The position numbers and the translations under genes are program-made. Below are positions 23,923 to 32,167 of a stretch of 64,000 bases of DNA, in pieces. The DNA comes from DATBRV01 sp036560145. Its GTDB lineage: Bacteria; Myxococcota_A; UBA9160; SMWR01. Under the pieces are notes generated by a model, which saw nothing but the letters and a program-made list of their open reading frames with translations, was not told where the DNA came from and did not search any database. The DNA lies in assembly GCA_036560145.1 (NCBI GenBank), contig DATBRV010000141.1, forward strand, positions 1 to 64,000, in the 5' to 3' direction. How positions within the stretch are numbered: position 1 is the stretch's first letter; each line of letters starts with the position of its first letter.

Positions 23923-24396
23923 ATGGGGTTCCGGCGGCTCCTCGTCTGCGCGGGCGCGCTGGCGCTTCTGGGCGCGGGGCCGCCGGCTCCGATTTCGCTG
24001 CAAACGCTGGACGGCGACGAGGCCCTGATCCTGCGCGGCTCCGAGGGACCCGACTGGGTCCTGCACTTCTGGGCGAGCTGGTGCCCCGAGTGCACCGACG
24101 AGCTGCCGGCGCTCGCCCGCGCCGCGCGGGCCTGCGATCCGGCGCGCGTGCGGGTGGTCGCGGTGAACGTCGCCGAAGCGCCGGACCTGGTGCGACGCTA
24201 CCTGGCGGAGCATTCGATCGACCTGCCGGTCCTGCTCGATCCTCGCGGAACGGCGCGGCGCGATGCTGGCCTGTGGGGCCTGCCGGCCAACCTGTGGTGG
24301 ACACGTGACGGTGTCATCTCCAGCGAGGGCGCCAGCCGCGAGAAGGAATGGCGCCGGAGTCTCGGCGAGCTCGGGTGCGGCAAGGCGGCCCCCTAG
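23923..24396 (+). CDS. TlpA-like thioredoxin-fold protein, periplasmic
   Basis: 157 residues. A signal peptide or anchor spans about 1-19, followed by a thioredoxin fold with active site W-C-P-E-C (C54, C57) in 'HFWASWCPECTDELPALAR'. The cis-Pro lies in 'GLWGLPANLWW'. TlpA/ResA-type proteins reduce periplasmic disulfides or deliver electrons to metal-binding cysteines. Placed behind two cysteine-bearing exported proteins, it may keep their cysteines reduced (inference). Its TAG shares a base with the GTG of the next gene. Confidence 0.75.
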   Translation: MGFRRLLVCAGALALLGAGPPAPISLQTLDGDEALILRGSEGPDWVLHFWASWCPECTDELPALARAARACDPARVRVVAVNVAEAPDLVRRYLAEHSIDLPVLLDPRGTARRDAGLWGLPANLWWTRDGVISSEGASREKEWRRSLGELGCGKAAP

Positions 24397-25634
24397 TGCA
24401 CATCGACGATCTCGAGCGGCCGCGGCTCCCCTTCGCGCTGCGCGCGCTCAACTTCGCGGGGCGGCCCTTCGCCCGCGGCCTCCGCCTCGACGAGGACGCA
24501 CTGCTGGCCTCCGCGCGCCGCCGCGCCCGGCTCTCCGACTTCGGCGATCCGGCCTTTCGCGAGCCGCTGCGCGTGCTGCTCTCGGCGCTGGAACGGGAGG
24601 CGGCCCTGTCGCCCGTCGGGCGCTTCGTCGCCCGCAGCCTCGTGCTCCAGCTGCTGGTGACGCGCCTGCGCGCCGAGGCGCTGCTACGCGCGCACCCGGA
24701 GATCCTGGAGGAGGAGGTGCGCGCGCCGATCGTGATCCTCGGCCTTCCGCGCACCGGCACCACGCATCTGCACAACCTGATGTCGCAGGATCCGGGTCTG
24801 CGGTCGCTCCCCTACTGGGAATCGCTCGAGCCGATCCCCGACGCTCCCGATCCGCGCCGGCCGCCGCAGCCCGATCCGCGCGTGCGGCGCTGCGCGCAGG
24901 GGCTCTCGCTGCTGCACTGGGCGATGCCGCTCTTCCCGCTGATGCACGAGATGGAGCCCGAAGCTCGCCACGAGGAGATCCAGCTGCTGGCGGTGGCCTT
25001 CTCCACCATGTTGTTCGAAGCCAGCTACTTCGTTCCCAGCTACCGCGACTGGTACCGCGCGACGGACCAGACCCCGGCCTACCGGTACCTGCGCCGCCTG
25101 CTCCAGACGCTCCAATGGCTGCGCGGGCCGCGTCGCTGGCTGCTCAAGTCGCCCCAACACCTCGAGCAGCTGGGCCCCCTCTTGCGCGTCTTCCCCGACG
25201 CGCGGATCGTGCAGACCCACCGCGATCCGGTGCGCGTGACGGCGTCGATGTGCACGATGGCGGCCTATGGCCTGCGCATGTCGCGCGCGCGGATCGACGT
25301 CGAACGAACCGGCCGCTACTGGGCGGATCGGATCGAGCAGATGCTGCGCGCGTCCGTCGAAGGCCGCCCGCTGGTCCCGGCGGGCCAGGTGACCGACGTG
25401 CGCTTCCACGATTTCATGAAGGACGATCTCGCGACGGTGGAGCGCGTCTACGCGTTCTTCGGGGAGCCGCTGTCGCAGCCGGCTCGCGCGGCGATGCGCG
25501 CCTATCTGGAGGGCCACGCGCGCGGGCGCCTGGGCGCGATCGACTACCGGCTCGAAGATTTCGGGCTCGACGCCGGCGAGCGGCGGCGCGCGCTGCGCTT
25601 CTATCATGAGCGCTTCGGGGTCCTGGACGAATGA
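24396..25634 (+). CDS. Sulfotransferase family protein (Sulfotransfer_3 type)
   Basis: 412 residues, cytosolic. 'VILGLPRTGTTHLHNLMS' carries the 5'-phosphosulfate loop (G-L-P-R-T-G-T-T, 116-123) and 'RIVQTHRDPVRVTASMCTM' the 3'-phosphate site (H-R-D-P). 'WLLKSPQHLEQL' is the K-S-P-x-H motif typical of this family. It probably uses PAPS; acceptor unknown. GTG 24396 overlaps the upstream TAG, and the stop overlaps the next ATG (ATGA, 25631-25634), which couples it to a GT-C membrane protein and may mean that a sulfated glycolipid or polyprenyl product is made (inference). Confidence 0.8.
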   Translation: MHIDDLERPRLPFALRALNFAGRPFARGLRLDEDALLASARRRARLSDFGDPAFREPLRVLLSALEREAALSPVGRFVARSLVLQLLVTRLRAEALLRAHPEILEEEVRAPIVILGLPRTGTTHLHNLMSQDPGLRSLPYWESLEPIPDAPDPRRPPQPDPRVRRCAQGLSLLHWAMPLFPLMHEMEPEARHEEIQLLAVAFSTMLFEASYFVPSYRDWYRATDQTPAYRYLRRLLQTLQWLRGPRRWLLKSPQHLEQLGPLLRVFPDARIVQTHRDPVRVTASMCTMAAYGLRMSRARIDVERTGRYWADRIEQMLRASVEGRPLVPAGQVTDVRFHDFMKDDLATVERVYAFFGEPLSQPARAAMRAYLEGHARGRLGAIDYRLEDFGLDAGERRRALRFYHERFGVLDE

Positions 25635-26902
25635 GCTTCGCCCGCCTCCGGCTCGGCGCGCTCCTCCTCGCGATCGCCGCCTTTGCCGCCGTCGCCGTCG
25701 GCTTGCGGCGCGGGATGCCGTTCAACCGGGACGGATGGCTCTACTGGCAGGGCTCCGTCTCGATCCTGAGCGGCCTCGGATACCGCGACTTCGCGGGCGA
25801 GCCGATCACCGCCTGGCCTCCGGTCTACTCGGTGTACCTCGCATTCTGCCAGCTGGCGCTCGGGGTATCCGCCTGGGCGATCGTGATCTCGACGGCCCTG
25901 GCGACCGCCGCCGCCGTCGCGACCTGGTTCCTCCTGCTCGCCTGGTTCGCCCGCGAACGTGGACGAGCGCCGAAGGACGTTCTCTGCGCGCTCGCCTTCG
26001 TCAGCGCCGTGCTCGCTCTCAGCGCCCGCAACGTGCGCTCGGAGAACCTCTTCCACGCCGTCCTCCCGCTGCTGCTCCTGTTCGCGCTGCGCGCACGCGT
26101 CAGCACGACGCCCCGAACGTTCCTGATCTGGTCGGGCCTCGCCGGCGTCGCGCTGCTCGTCTCGCTCCTGATCCGCAATGCGTCGCTGGCCTTCTGGCCG
26201 GCGCTGCTCGCGGTCCTGCTGCTGAATCGGCGGATCTCCTGGCGGGCGCGGGGCGCCGGGTGCGGCCTGGTCACGGCGCTCGCGCTTCCGATCTGGCTCG
26301 CGCTGCGAGCCTGGCTCGGCCAGCTGGGGGAGCATCCGCTCCAGCTGGGCGGGCGCTTCGGGTTCGCCGAATATCTGCTGCAGCTCGTCGCGGGCATCGA
26401 CCGCAACACGGGGGTGCGGCTCCTCGGGCTCCCGCTCCTCGCGCTGCTCGCCGCGGGCCTCTTGCGCGCCGACACGGCGCGCGCGAGCGCGGGCGAGCCC
26501 GACCGGCTCGGCCGGGCGGCGCTGCTCTTCACGGCGGTGGCGGCCTGCGCCCTGCTGGCCATCTTCAACCTGACCAGGGTCTGGGACAAGCCCGAGAGTC
26601 GCTTCACCCTGTTCGCGACGCTCGTGATCGGCGGCCTCGGCGTGCTCGACCTGCCGGCGCTGCTTCGGCGACGCTGGCTCGCGCTTGCTCTCGTCCTTCT
26701 CTTCGCGGAGCCGACCCTCCGGCTCGCCAAGAACACGATCCTGGGTCGGGGACCGCGAGACGCGGATTTCCGCGCGGAGTCGCTGAGGGGATTCGCACCG
26801 AGCGCGACCGCGATCGACCCCGAGCACGTCCGGCGCGCGCCCGCTCCGAGCGGCGACCTCGTGCTCGTCAGCCCTCCGTACCCGGAGGGGATCCGCTTCT
26901 AG
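25631..26902 (+). CDS. GT-C-like polytopic membrane protein
   Basis: 423 residues with about 9-10 transmembrane helices. The first loop has 'FNRDGWLYWQGSVSI' with D34 where GT-C enzymes place an acidic residue, and 'RNVRSENLFHAVLPLL' resembles the GT39-like cytosolic loop. No strong family landmark is present, so a polyprenyl-sugar transferase is inferred from topology. Last gene of the operon starting at 22535 or 22941. Its TAG shares the palindrome CTAG with the stop of the convergent gene. Confidence 0.6.
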   Translation: MSFARLRLGALLLAIAAFAAVAVGLRRGMPFNRDGWLYWQGSVSILSGLGYRDFAGEPITAWPPVYSVYLAFCQLALGVSAWAIVISTALATAAAVATWFLLLAWFARERGRAPKDVLCALAFVSAVLALSARNVRSENLFHAVLPLLLLFALRARVSTTPRTFLIWSGLAGVALLVSLLIRNASLAFWPALLAVLLLNRRISWRARGAGCGLVTALALPIWLALRAWLGQLGEHPLQLGGRFGFAEYLLQLVAGIDRNTGVRLLGLPLLALLAAGLLRADTARASAGEPDRLGRAALLFTAVAACALLAIFNLTRVWDKPESRFTLFATLVIGGLGVLDLPALLRRRWLALALVLLFAEPTLRLAKNTILGRGPRDADFRAESLRGFAPSATAIDPEHVRRAPAPSGDLVLVSPPYPEGIRF

Positions 26903-28365
26903 CGGTGGGTAGAGGGGCTCTCCGCGCCGACGCCCTCGAACACCCAGCCCGTCCCCGGATCGGTGAGCTGGACCTCGCCCTCGACGGCCGCCGCATCGAC
27001 GAGCCAGAGCCGCAGGTCGCCGGAGTCCGCGTCGCGCAAGACAAGGTCCAGGCGGTGATCGCCGTCGAAGTCGCCGCCGGCCTGCACCTCGAACCCGGCG
27101 AGGCTCGCGCCCTGGTCGCCGCCGGAGAGGAAATCGCTCGCGTCGAGGACGAGCGAGGTCCTGGCCCGGGGTCCGCTCCAGTCCAGCTGGGTGTACCAGA
27201 TCCGCAGCTGGCCGGTGTCGCGCGCGCGGACGACGACGTCGGGGAGCCGATTGCCGTCGCTGTCGCCGATCGCCACCACGTCTCCTGGCGACGTGCCCCT
27301 GAACAGCTCGACGTTCTTGTCGATCTGGAGCCACGAGCCGAACGTCGTGACCTGGGCCGTGTTCGTGGTCGGGTTGTACCAGAGCATGTCGGCGATCTTG
27401 TCGTCGCTGAAATCGGCGACGCCCGCCACCTGCCACGCCGTAGACAGGGGATCGCTCAGATTCGTGCGCGACACGATGCGGGGTCCGTTCATGAACCAGA
27501 TCTCGATGCGCCGGGTGCTCGGGTTGCGCAGGAAGACGTCGTCGCGGCCGTTGCGGTCGAAATCGCCGGACCCCGCCACCTGCCAGTCGGCCGAGAGCGA
27601 GGCCGCCAGCTGACCGCCGCCCACCACCGCGCCGTCCACCAGCAGCTGCACGGAGACGGCCGTCGTCGCGTCGTCGCGCGTGAGCAGGTCGGCGTGGCCG
27701 TCGCCGTCGTAGTCGCCGTTGCCAAGGATCGCGGAGCTCATGGGCAGTTCGTCGACGCGCGCGGCACCCTTCGGCCCCTCGCCCCCCATGAACCAGACCT
27801 CCGTGCTGCCGCTGCTGCCTTCGCGCAGCAGCAGATCGGCGCGGCCGTCACCGTCGAAGTCGGGTGAGCTCGCCGGACGCGCCGGATCCCAGGGATTGGG
27901 CGCGGGAGTCGGAGGAGGAGGAGGAGGAGGAGGCGGAGGCGGCGGAGGAGGAGGAGGAGGAGGCGGCGGCGGCGGGGGAGGGGGAGGAGGCGGCGTCGGC
28001 GTCCCGGGGTTGCTCGTCGACCCCGCCTTGAACTGAACATACTCCGAGGAGTTCGAGCGCGGGCCGTCGGGTCCGTCGAAGGATGCGACCGCCGCGACCT
28101 GGACGCGGATGAAATCGCCGAAGCCTCCGGGGACCGTCACCTCCCTCGTGTCTGCGGGGACGCTGGGCGTGGTGGGGTGGGGGCGGAACCCGCCGAAGTT
28201 GCGCTCGACGTAGATGCGATACCCGGCCACCGGGCCGGACGCGGCGCTCCAGGTGAACTTCGCCTGCGTGACCCCGAAGATGTCGCGGTCCGCACGGGCG
28301 GGCGCCGCGACGGCGAGGAGCGACGTGACCAGAGCCGCGCTGCGCGTCCACCGGGAGCGGACCAT
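26899..28365 (-). CDS. Secreted FG-GAP/VCBS-repeat protein with fibronectin-like N-domain and polyproline linker
   Basis: 488 residues. Signal peptide about 1-25. Residues 27-115 form a fibronectin-III-like beta domain ('AKFTWSAASGPVAGYRIYVE'). Residues 125-152 are 28 consecutive prolines. The C-terminal two-thirds hold about six FG-GAP/VCBS-type repeats marked by D-F-D-G-D-G-R-A-D-L, D-Y-D-G-D-G-H-A-D-L, D-F-D-R-N-G-R-D-D-V, D-S-D-G-N-R-L-P-D-V and D-F-D-G-D-H-R-L-D-L, calcium-binding loops of a beta-propeller. It is likely extracellular or surface-bound. Adhesion is a common role but is not shown here. Confidence 0.75.
   Translation of the reverse strand: MVRSRWTRSAALVTSLLAVAAPARADRDIFGVTQAKFTWSAASGPVAGYRIYVERNFGGFRPHPTTPSVPADTREVTVPGGFGDFIRVQVAAVASFDGPDGPRSNSSEYVQFKAGSTSNPGTPTPPPPPPPPPPPPPPPPPPPPPPPPPPPPTPAPNPWDPARPASSPDFDGDGRADLLLREGSSGSTEVWFMGGEGPKGAARVDELPMSSAILGNGDYDGDGHADLLTRDDATTAVSVQLLVDGAVVGGGQLAASLSADWQVAGSGDFDRNGRDDVFLRNPSTRRIEIWFMNGPRIVSRTNLSDPLSTAWQVAGVADFSDDKIADMLWYNPTTNTAQVTTFGSWLQIDKNVELFRGTSPGDVVAIGDSDGNRLPDVVVRARDTGQLRIWYTQLDWSGPRARTSLVLDASDFLSGGDQGASLAGFEVQAGGDFDGDHRLDLVLRDADSGDLRLWLVDAAAVEGEVQLTDPGTGWVFEGVGAESPSTHR
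27910..27993 (-). repeat. Purine/pyrimidine microsatellite coding for 28 prolines
   Basis: 84 bp built of AGG and CGG triplets on the plus strand (CCT/CCG proline codons on the minus strand), with two interspersed GGG. Near-perfect trinucleotide tract, prone to slippage in multiples of three, so linker length may vary between strains. Confidence 0.85.
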
Positions 28366-28465
28366 GGGAACTCCGCCGCGGGGGGTCTCGACGGCAGCCA
28401 GGGGAAGATCCCCCCCATGGCTTCGCCGAACCGCGGTCTTCTCCGTCCGTCGACGGAGACCATAG

Positions 28466-29557
28466 CTAACGCGCGAGAGGGCGCAGTTCTGTGACCTGCG
28501 TCACCGAAGCCGTCGGCCGCGTCGGAGGGCTCTCGGGGAGGAACCAGCGGAACCAGATCCGACCGCGCGGGTGGTCCGCGGTCGAGATCCAATTGGGGAC
28601 ACCCGGATCGCGCGCCGCGATCACGATCCGCCAGGAGCCGTCCGGCTGGTAGCGCACCTGCCCACCGTTCAGCGTCACCTGCTCGTAACGGTAGTCGTAG
28701 GTCTGGAGATAGGGGTTCCAGAGGCAGACGTTCCAGAAGGCGCAGCGCGGCGAGCGCCCCTCCAGCACCAGCGCCTCGTCCTCGCCCAGCTCGAAGCTCC
28801 CCATCGCGTAGGCCGCGTCGCCCGCCGCCCAGCCGTAGGTGCGCTGCGGGACCCCATAGGGCTCGTCGATCTGGTTCAGCTTCGAGCGGTCGAGCGGGAG
28901 CGGCGTGATCTTGAGCATGTCGCGGATGAAGTTCGTGGCGGCCTGGAAGCGGCGCGCGAGGTCCGCGTCGGAGAGACGCGGCGGCGGCGCCGCGTCGAGG
29001 CACTCGATCGCGAAGCTCGCCGGACGGTCCGACATCGGGTGCACGAGGTAATCGCGTGTGACCAGGCAGACGCTGTCTGGGTCGAGCTTGATCCAGTTGC
29101 CGGGCTGCTCGTGCGCGGAGAGCCGCACCTCGAAGGAGCCGTCCGGCTCGAAGCGCATCGAGCGGTCGTTGAGCGTGGCGACGATGCGGTCGGACCAGCG
29201 CCCGTCGCGCGGTCCCCCGTAGACCGTCAGCGACAGGTAGCAGGAGTCGCGGCGCACGCCGCGAATCCGGTAGCTGCGCTCGGGGTGCAGCGGCGCGAAG
29301 GTGTAATTGGCATCCGCGTTGTCACCGCCAAATTTTCTGGTGGGTCCGACGATCGGGACCACCGTCGGGCGCGCGTCGTCCGCCCAGAGGTAGCAGTCGA
29401 GCGCCACCGAGAGGATCTCGGTGAGCCAGCGGTAGCCCTCCAGCACCGACGGATCGTCGACCGCGCGCGGACCCTCGAGGAAGAGCGCGTCGGAATCGCG
29501 CAGCAGATCGAAGAGCTCCTTGAACGCCGCGGTCGTCTCGAATTTCCGCTCGGCCAT
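28466..29557 (-). CDS. DUF1214-domain protein
   Basis: 363 residues, no signal peptide. The C-terminal half matches DUF1214: 'YGWAAGDAAYAMGSFELGED', 'FWNVCLWNPYLQTYDYR', 'GSWRIVIAARDPGVPNWIST' and a final 'GRIWFRWFLPE'. DUF1214 proteins have a beta-sandwich fold and unknown function, and are frequent beside P450s and steroid or hydrocarbon genes in actinobacteria and related metagenomes. It lies 22 nt after the deazaflavin-like gene, as the third gene of an operon led by the P450. Confidence 0.75.
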   Translation of the reverse strand: MAERKFETTAAFKELFDLLRDSDALFLEGPRAVDDPSVLEGYRWLTEILSVALDCYLWADDARPTVVPIVGPTRKFGGDNADANYTFAPLHPERSYRIRGVRRDSCYLSLTVYGGPRDGRWSDRIVATLNDRSMRFEPDGSFEVRLSAHEQPGNWIKLDPDSVCLVTRDYLVHPMSDRPASFAIECLDAAPPPRLSDADLARRFQAATNFIRDMLKITPLPLDRSKLNQIDEPYGVPQRTYGWAAGDAAYAMGSFELGEDEALVLEGRSPRCAFWNVCLWNPYLQTYDYRYEQVTLNGGQVRYQPDGSWRIVIAARDPGVPNWISTADHPRGRIWFRWFLPESPPTRPTASVTQVTELRPLAR

Positions 29558-29579
29558 GGGGCTTGCCTCCTGGATCGCT

Positions 29580-29993
29580 TCAGGGATCGGTCGTCGGGGG
29601 GACCAGCCGGATCGGAACGGCATCGCGGCGCACGAGCAGTCCGTACCAGCGGTCCACCAGGCCATACTTCCCGGCGAAGGCCTCGTCGACGGCGAGGCGC
29701 GCCTCGGGCGTGGGCTCGGGGATCGCGAGCCGCGCTTCGCGCCGGCCCCCGCGCTCCAGCTCGACGCGGGGGTTCGCGAGCAGGCGGCGGTACCAGGCGC
29801 GGCGCGGGTTCGCAACGCGGACCCAGGTCACGTCTCCCAGATCGACGATCCACATCTTGGTGGAGAACTCGGCGCCCCTCTCGTCGCGCGTGTGGAGCAA
29901 CACGACCTCGGTCTGCTCGCCAGCCACGTAGGTGGCGGCGACGATCAGCGCCCAGACGGCGATGCTTCCGAGAATCGCCCTGCGGAAGGTCAC
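29580..29993 (-). CDS. Membrane-anchored deazaflavin/nitroreductase-like split-barrel protein
   Basis: 137 residues: N-terminal transmembrane helix (about 6-26), then 'RVANPRRAWYRRLLANPRVE' with the W-Y-x-x-x-L-x-N-P-x-V signature of the DUF385/Ddn F420-binding fold. It has the same plan as 6624-7040. GTG 29993 overlaps the P450 stop (GTGA), so it is translationally coupled to it; a redox link with the P450 is conceivable but unproven. Confidence 0.6.
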   Translation of the reverse strand: MTFRRAILGSIAVWALIVAATYVAGEQTEVVLLHTRDERGAEFSTKMWIVDLGDVTWVRVANPRRAWYRRLLANPRVELERGGRREARLAIPEPTPEARLAVDEAFAGKYGLVDRWYGLLVRRDAVPIRLVPPTTDP

Positions 29994-31222
29994 GCCGGCG
30001 CGAGGCGCCACCGGATCGGGACGCGCTTGATGCCGCCGACGAAGCTCGAGCGCACGCGCTCCGGCGGGCCGGCGAGCTCCACGTGCTGGAGCCGCCGACG
30101 CAGCTGCGCGAAGGCGCAGCGCAGCTCGAGGCGCGCCAGGTGCGCGCCGAGACAGACGTGCTCGCCGCGGCCGAAGCCGATGTGCTCGTTCGGTTGGCGG
30201 TCGATGCGGAAGCGGAACGGCTCGTCGAAGACCTCCTCGTCCCGATTCGCCGAGGGATAGAACAGGCAGAGCGAATCGCCCTCGCGGATCCGCTTCCCGC
30301 GCAGGACGTAGTCCTGGGTGGCCGTCCGGCAGAACTGGATCACCGGCGTGGTCCAGCGCACGATCTCCTCCACCGCCGGATCGACCAGCGAGGGATCCCG
30401 CACCAGCTTGCGCCACTCCTCGGGGTTCTCGATGAAGGCGAGCAGGCCGCCCGTCATGGCGTTGCGCGTCGTCTCGTTGCCGGCGACGACCAGCAGGAAG
30501 TAGTAGGAGAGCAGCTCGATCGGCTCGAGCGGCCGGCCGTTCACGCTGCCGTTCGCGACCACGCTCACGATGTCCTGGGTGGGCTGGGCGCGGCGCTTGA
30601 CCGCCATCTCGTGGAAGTACTGGAACAGCTCGGCGCGCGACTGTTGGAGCGTGTCCTGCACGGACCCCCCGCGCTGGAACTCGGGATCCTGGGGCGCGAT
30701 CGTCTCGTTGGTCCACTTGAAGAGCAGCTCCCAATCCTCGCGCGGCACGCCCAGCATCTCGGCGATCACGGCGATCGTGATCCTGGCCGAGACGTCCCGG
30801 ACGAAGTCGCAGCGCTCCTCGCGGCCGGCTTCGTCGAGCACCTCGCGCGTGATGCGATCGACATGCGGCGCCAGCGCCTGGACCGCGCGCGGCGTGAACT
30901 GCTTGGCGGCGACGTTGCGATAGGGCCCATGATCGGGCGGGTCCATGTTGAGCAGGTGCCGGACCGAGCCGTCTTCGGGCAACTCCACGTCGTTGGTGAA
31001 GACCGCCAGCCGCGGCGAGTTCAGGAATTTGTCGGGCTGCTTGCCGAGCTCGACGATGTCCGCGTGCTTGGTGACCGCCCAGAAGGGATCGACGTTGTCG
31101 CGCTCGTACCAGAAGACGGGCGCGTGCTTGCGCAGAAACGTCCACTCGGGATGCGGGTAACCGTTCTTCTCGTAGTGCTCGGCGGTCGCGATGTCGAGGG
31201 TGTGGAGATCCAATTCACGCAT
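29990..31222 (-). CDS. Cytochrome P450
   Basis: 410 residues, soluble. I-helix A-G-N-E-T-T at 247-252, ExxR 'EEIVR' at 285-289 and heme loop 'FGRGEHVCLGAHLAR' with ligand C357. It is closely similar in motif set to the P450 at 13740-14951 (same A-G-N-E-T-T and F-Y/W-Y-P-S-A-N-R-D-E stretches), so they are probably paralogues of the CYP125/124/142-like group; this is inference from motifs. It leads an operon with the deazaflavin-like and DUF1214 genes. No redox partner is encoded nearby. Confidence 0.85.
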   Translation of the reverse strand: MRELDLHTLDIATAEHYEKNGYPHPEWTFLRKHAPVFWYERDNVDPFWAVTKHADIVELGKQPDKFLNSPRLAVFTNDVELPEDGSVRHLLNMDPPDHGPYRNVAAKQFTPRAVQALAPHVDRITREVLDEAGREERCDFVRDVSARITIAVIAEMLGVPREDWELLFKWTNETIAPQDPEFQRGGSVQDTLQQSRAELFQYFHEMAVKRRAQPTQDIVSVVANGSVNGRPLEPIELLSYYFLLVVAGNETTRNAMTGGLLAFIENPEEWRKLVRDPSLVDPAVEEIVRWTTPVIQFCRTATQDYVLRGKRIREGDSLCLFYPSANRDEEVFDEPFRFRIDRQPNEHIGFGRGEHVCLGAHLARLELRCAFAQLRRRLQHVELAGPPERVRSSFVGGIKRVPIRWRLAPA

Positions 31223-31310
31223 GTCGGACGGCTCCTGGCCATGCCCGTCGTCGAGAAGGCCCTCATGCTACCCTGCCGCCCGCACGCCCGCCGGCCCACG
31301 CGAGGAGCCC

Positions 31311-31718
31311 ATGAGCCAGAACCAGAGCCGCCTTCGCCAGCTGTTCCGGGATCTCGATCGCCTCGACTTCGACGCCGTGGCGGCGCATTGCGCGGAAGAC
31401 TGCGTCTACGAGGACGTCCCCTACGAGGCCGCCACCGTGCGCGGCCGCGCCGCGATCCAGGCCAAGCTCGCGCTCGGCCTCGGCAACCTCGAGCGGCTCC
31501 CGACCACGATCCACGAGCTGATCGAGCAGGGCGACACCATCCTGGTCGAGCGCACGGAGGTCTGGCACCACAAGAGCGGAGAACGCGCGACGCTGCGGGT
31601 GGCCGCCGTCTTCAAGTTCCGCGACGGCGAGCTGACGCTCTGGCGCGACTACTGGGACGCCCGCACGCTGCTCTCGCAGCAGCCCGCCGACTGGTTGCCG
31701 GAGATCCCGAGGCTCTGA
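31311..31718 (+). CDS. NTF2-like/SnoaL-like protein
   Basis: 135 residues, a single cone-shaped alpha+beta barrel. 'LRQLFRDLDRLDFDAVAAHC' then 'AEDCVYEDVPYEAATVRGRA' (the G-R-x-A-I-x-x-K hinge) and the final 'FKFRDGELTLWRDYWDARTL' are typical of SnoaL/limonene-epoxide-hydrolase-like proteins. Asp/Tyr/Trp residues line the usual pocket. Substrate unknown; epoxide hydrolase or isomerase activity is possible. It is separated by 2 nt from the GNAT gene that follows. Confidence 0.7.
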   Translation: MSQNQSRLRQLFRDLDRLDFDAVAAHCAEDCVYEDVPYEAATVRGRAAIQAKLALGLGNLERLPTTIHELIEQGDTILVERTEVWHHKSGERATLRVAAVFKFRDGELTLWRDYWDARTLLSQQPADWLPEIPRL

Positions 31719-31720
31719 GC

Positions 31721-32167
31721 ATGCAGGCCCCGTTCCGGCCGGCCACGATCGCGGACGAAGCGGTGCTGCTCGAGCTGATGGGCGAGTTCTACCGGCACGA
31801 GGGCATGGAATTTGCCGAGCCCGCGGCGCGGGCGGCCCTGCGCGGCGTGCTCGACGATCCCTCGCACGGGCGCGCGGTCCTCATCGAGATGGATGGGGCG
31901 GTCGCCGGCTACCTGGTGGTCTGCTTCGGCTGGAGCCTCGAGTTCCAGGGCCGCGACGCCTTCGTCGACGAGCTCTACCTGCGCGAACGGTTTCGCGGGC
32001 AGGGCATCGGCACGCGCGCGCTGGAGGTGGCGGCGGAGCTGTGCCGGAGCAGCGGCGTGCGCGCGCTCCACCTCGAGGTCGAGCGGCGCAACACCCGCGC
32101 GCAGGCGGTCTACCGGCGGGCGGGATTCGTCGACCGCGAGTTCTACCTGATGACGCGCCGGCTCTAG
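31721..32167 (+). CDS. GNAT N-acetyltransferase
   Basis: 148 residues with the full fold: 'FRPATIADEAVLLELMGEFY' at the start, 'FVDELYLRERFRGQGIGTRA' (acetyl-CoA loop R-G-Q-G-I-G, about residues 83-102) and 'LHLEVERRNTRAQAVYRRAG' at the end. It resembles the small-molecule/amino-acid acetyltransferases. Its TAG and the stop of the convergent SIMPL gene share one CTAG. Confidence 0.8.
   Translation: MQAPFRPATIADEAVLLELMGEFYRHEGMEFAEPAARAALRGVLDDPSHGRAVLIEMDGAVAGYLVVCFGWSLEFQGRDAFVDELYLRERFRGQGIGTRALEVAAELCRSSGVRALHLEVERRNTRAQAVYRRAGFVDREFYLMTRRL

Noticed and set aside
27910..27993. Triplet tract as a CRISPR or phase-variation signal
   Set aside because: No repeat-spacer structure, and a trinucleotide unit inside a gene cannot change the frame; length variation only.
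28441..28458. CTCCGTC-CGTC-GACGGAG hairpin as a terminator for DUF1214
   Set aside because: Stem of 7 bp only, no T-run on the minus strand, and such stems are expected by chance in this base composition.
28571..32167. Long plus-strand open frame of 1198 codons
   Set aside because: Only the last 149 codons are a real GNAT gene; the rest lies antisense to DUF1214, deazaflavin-like and P450 genes.
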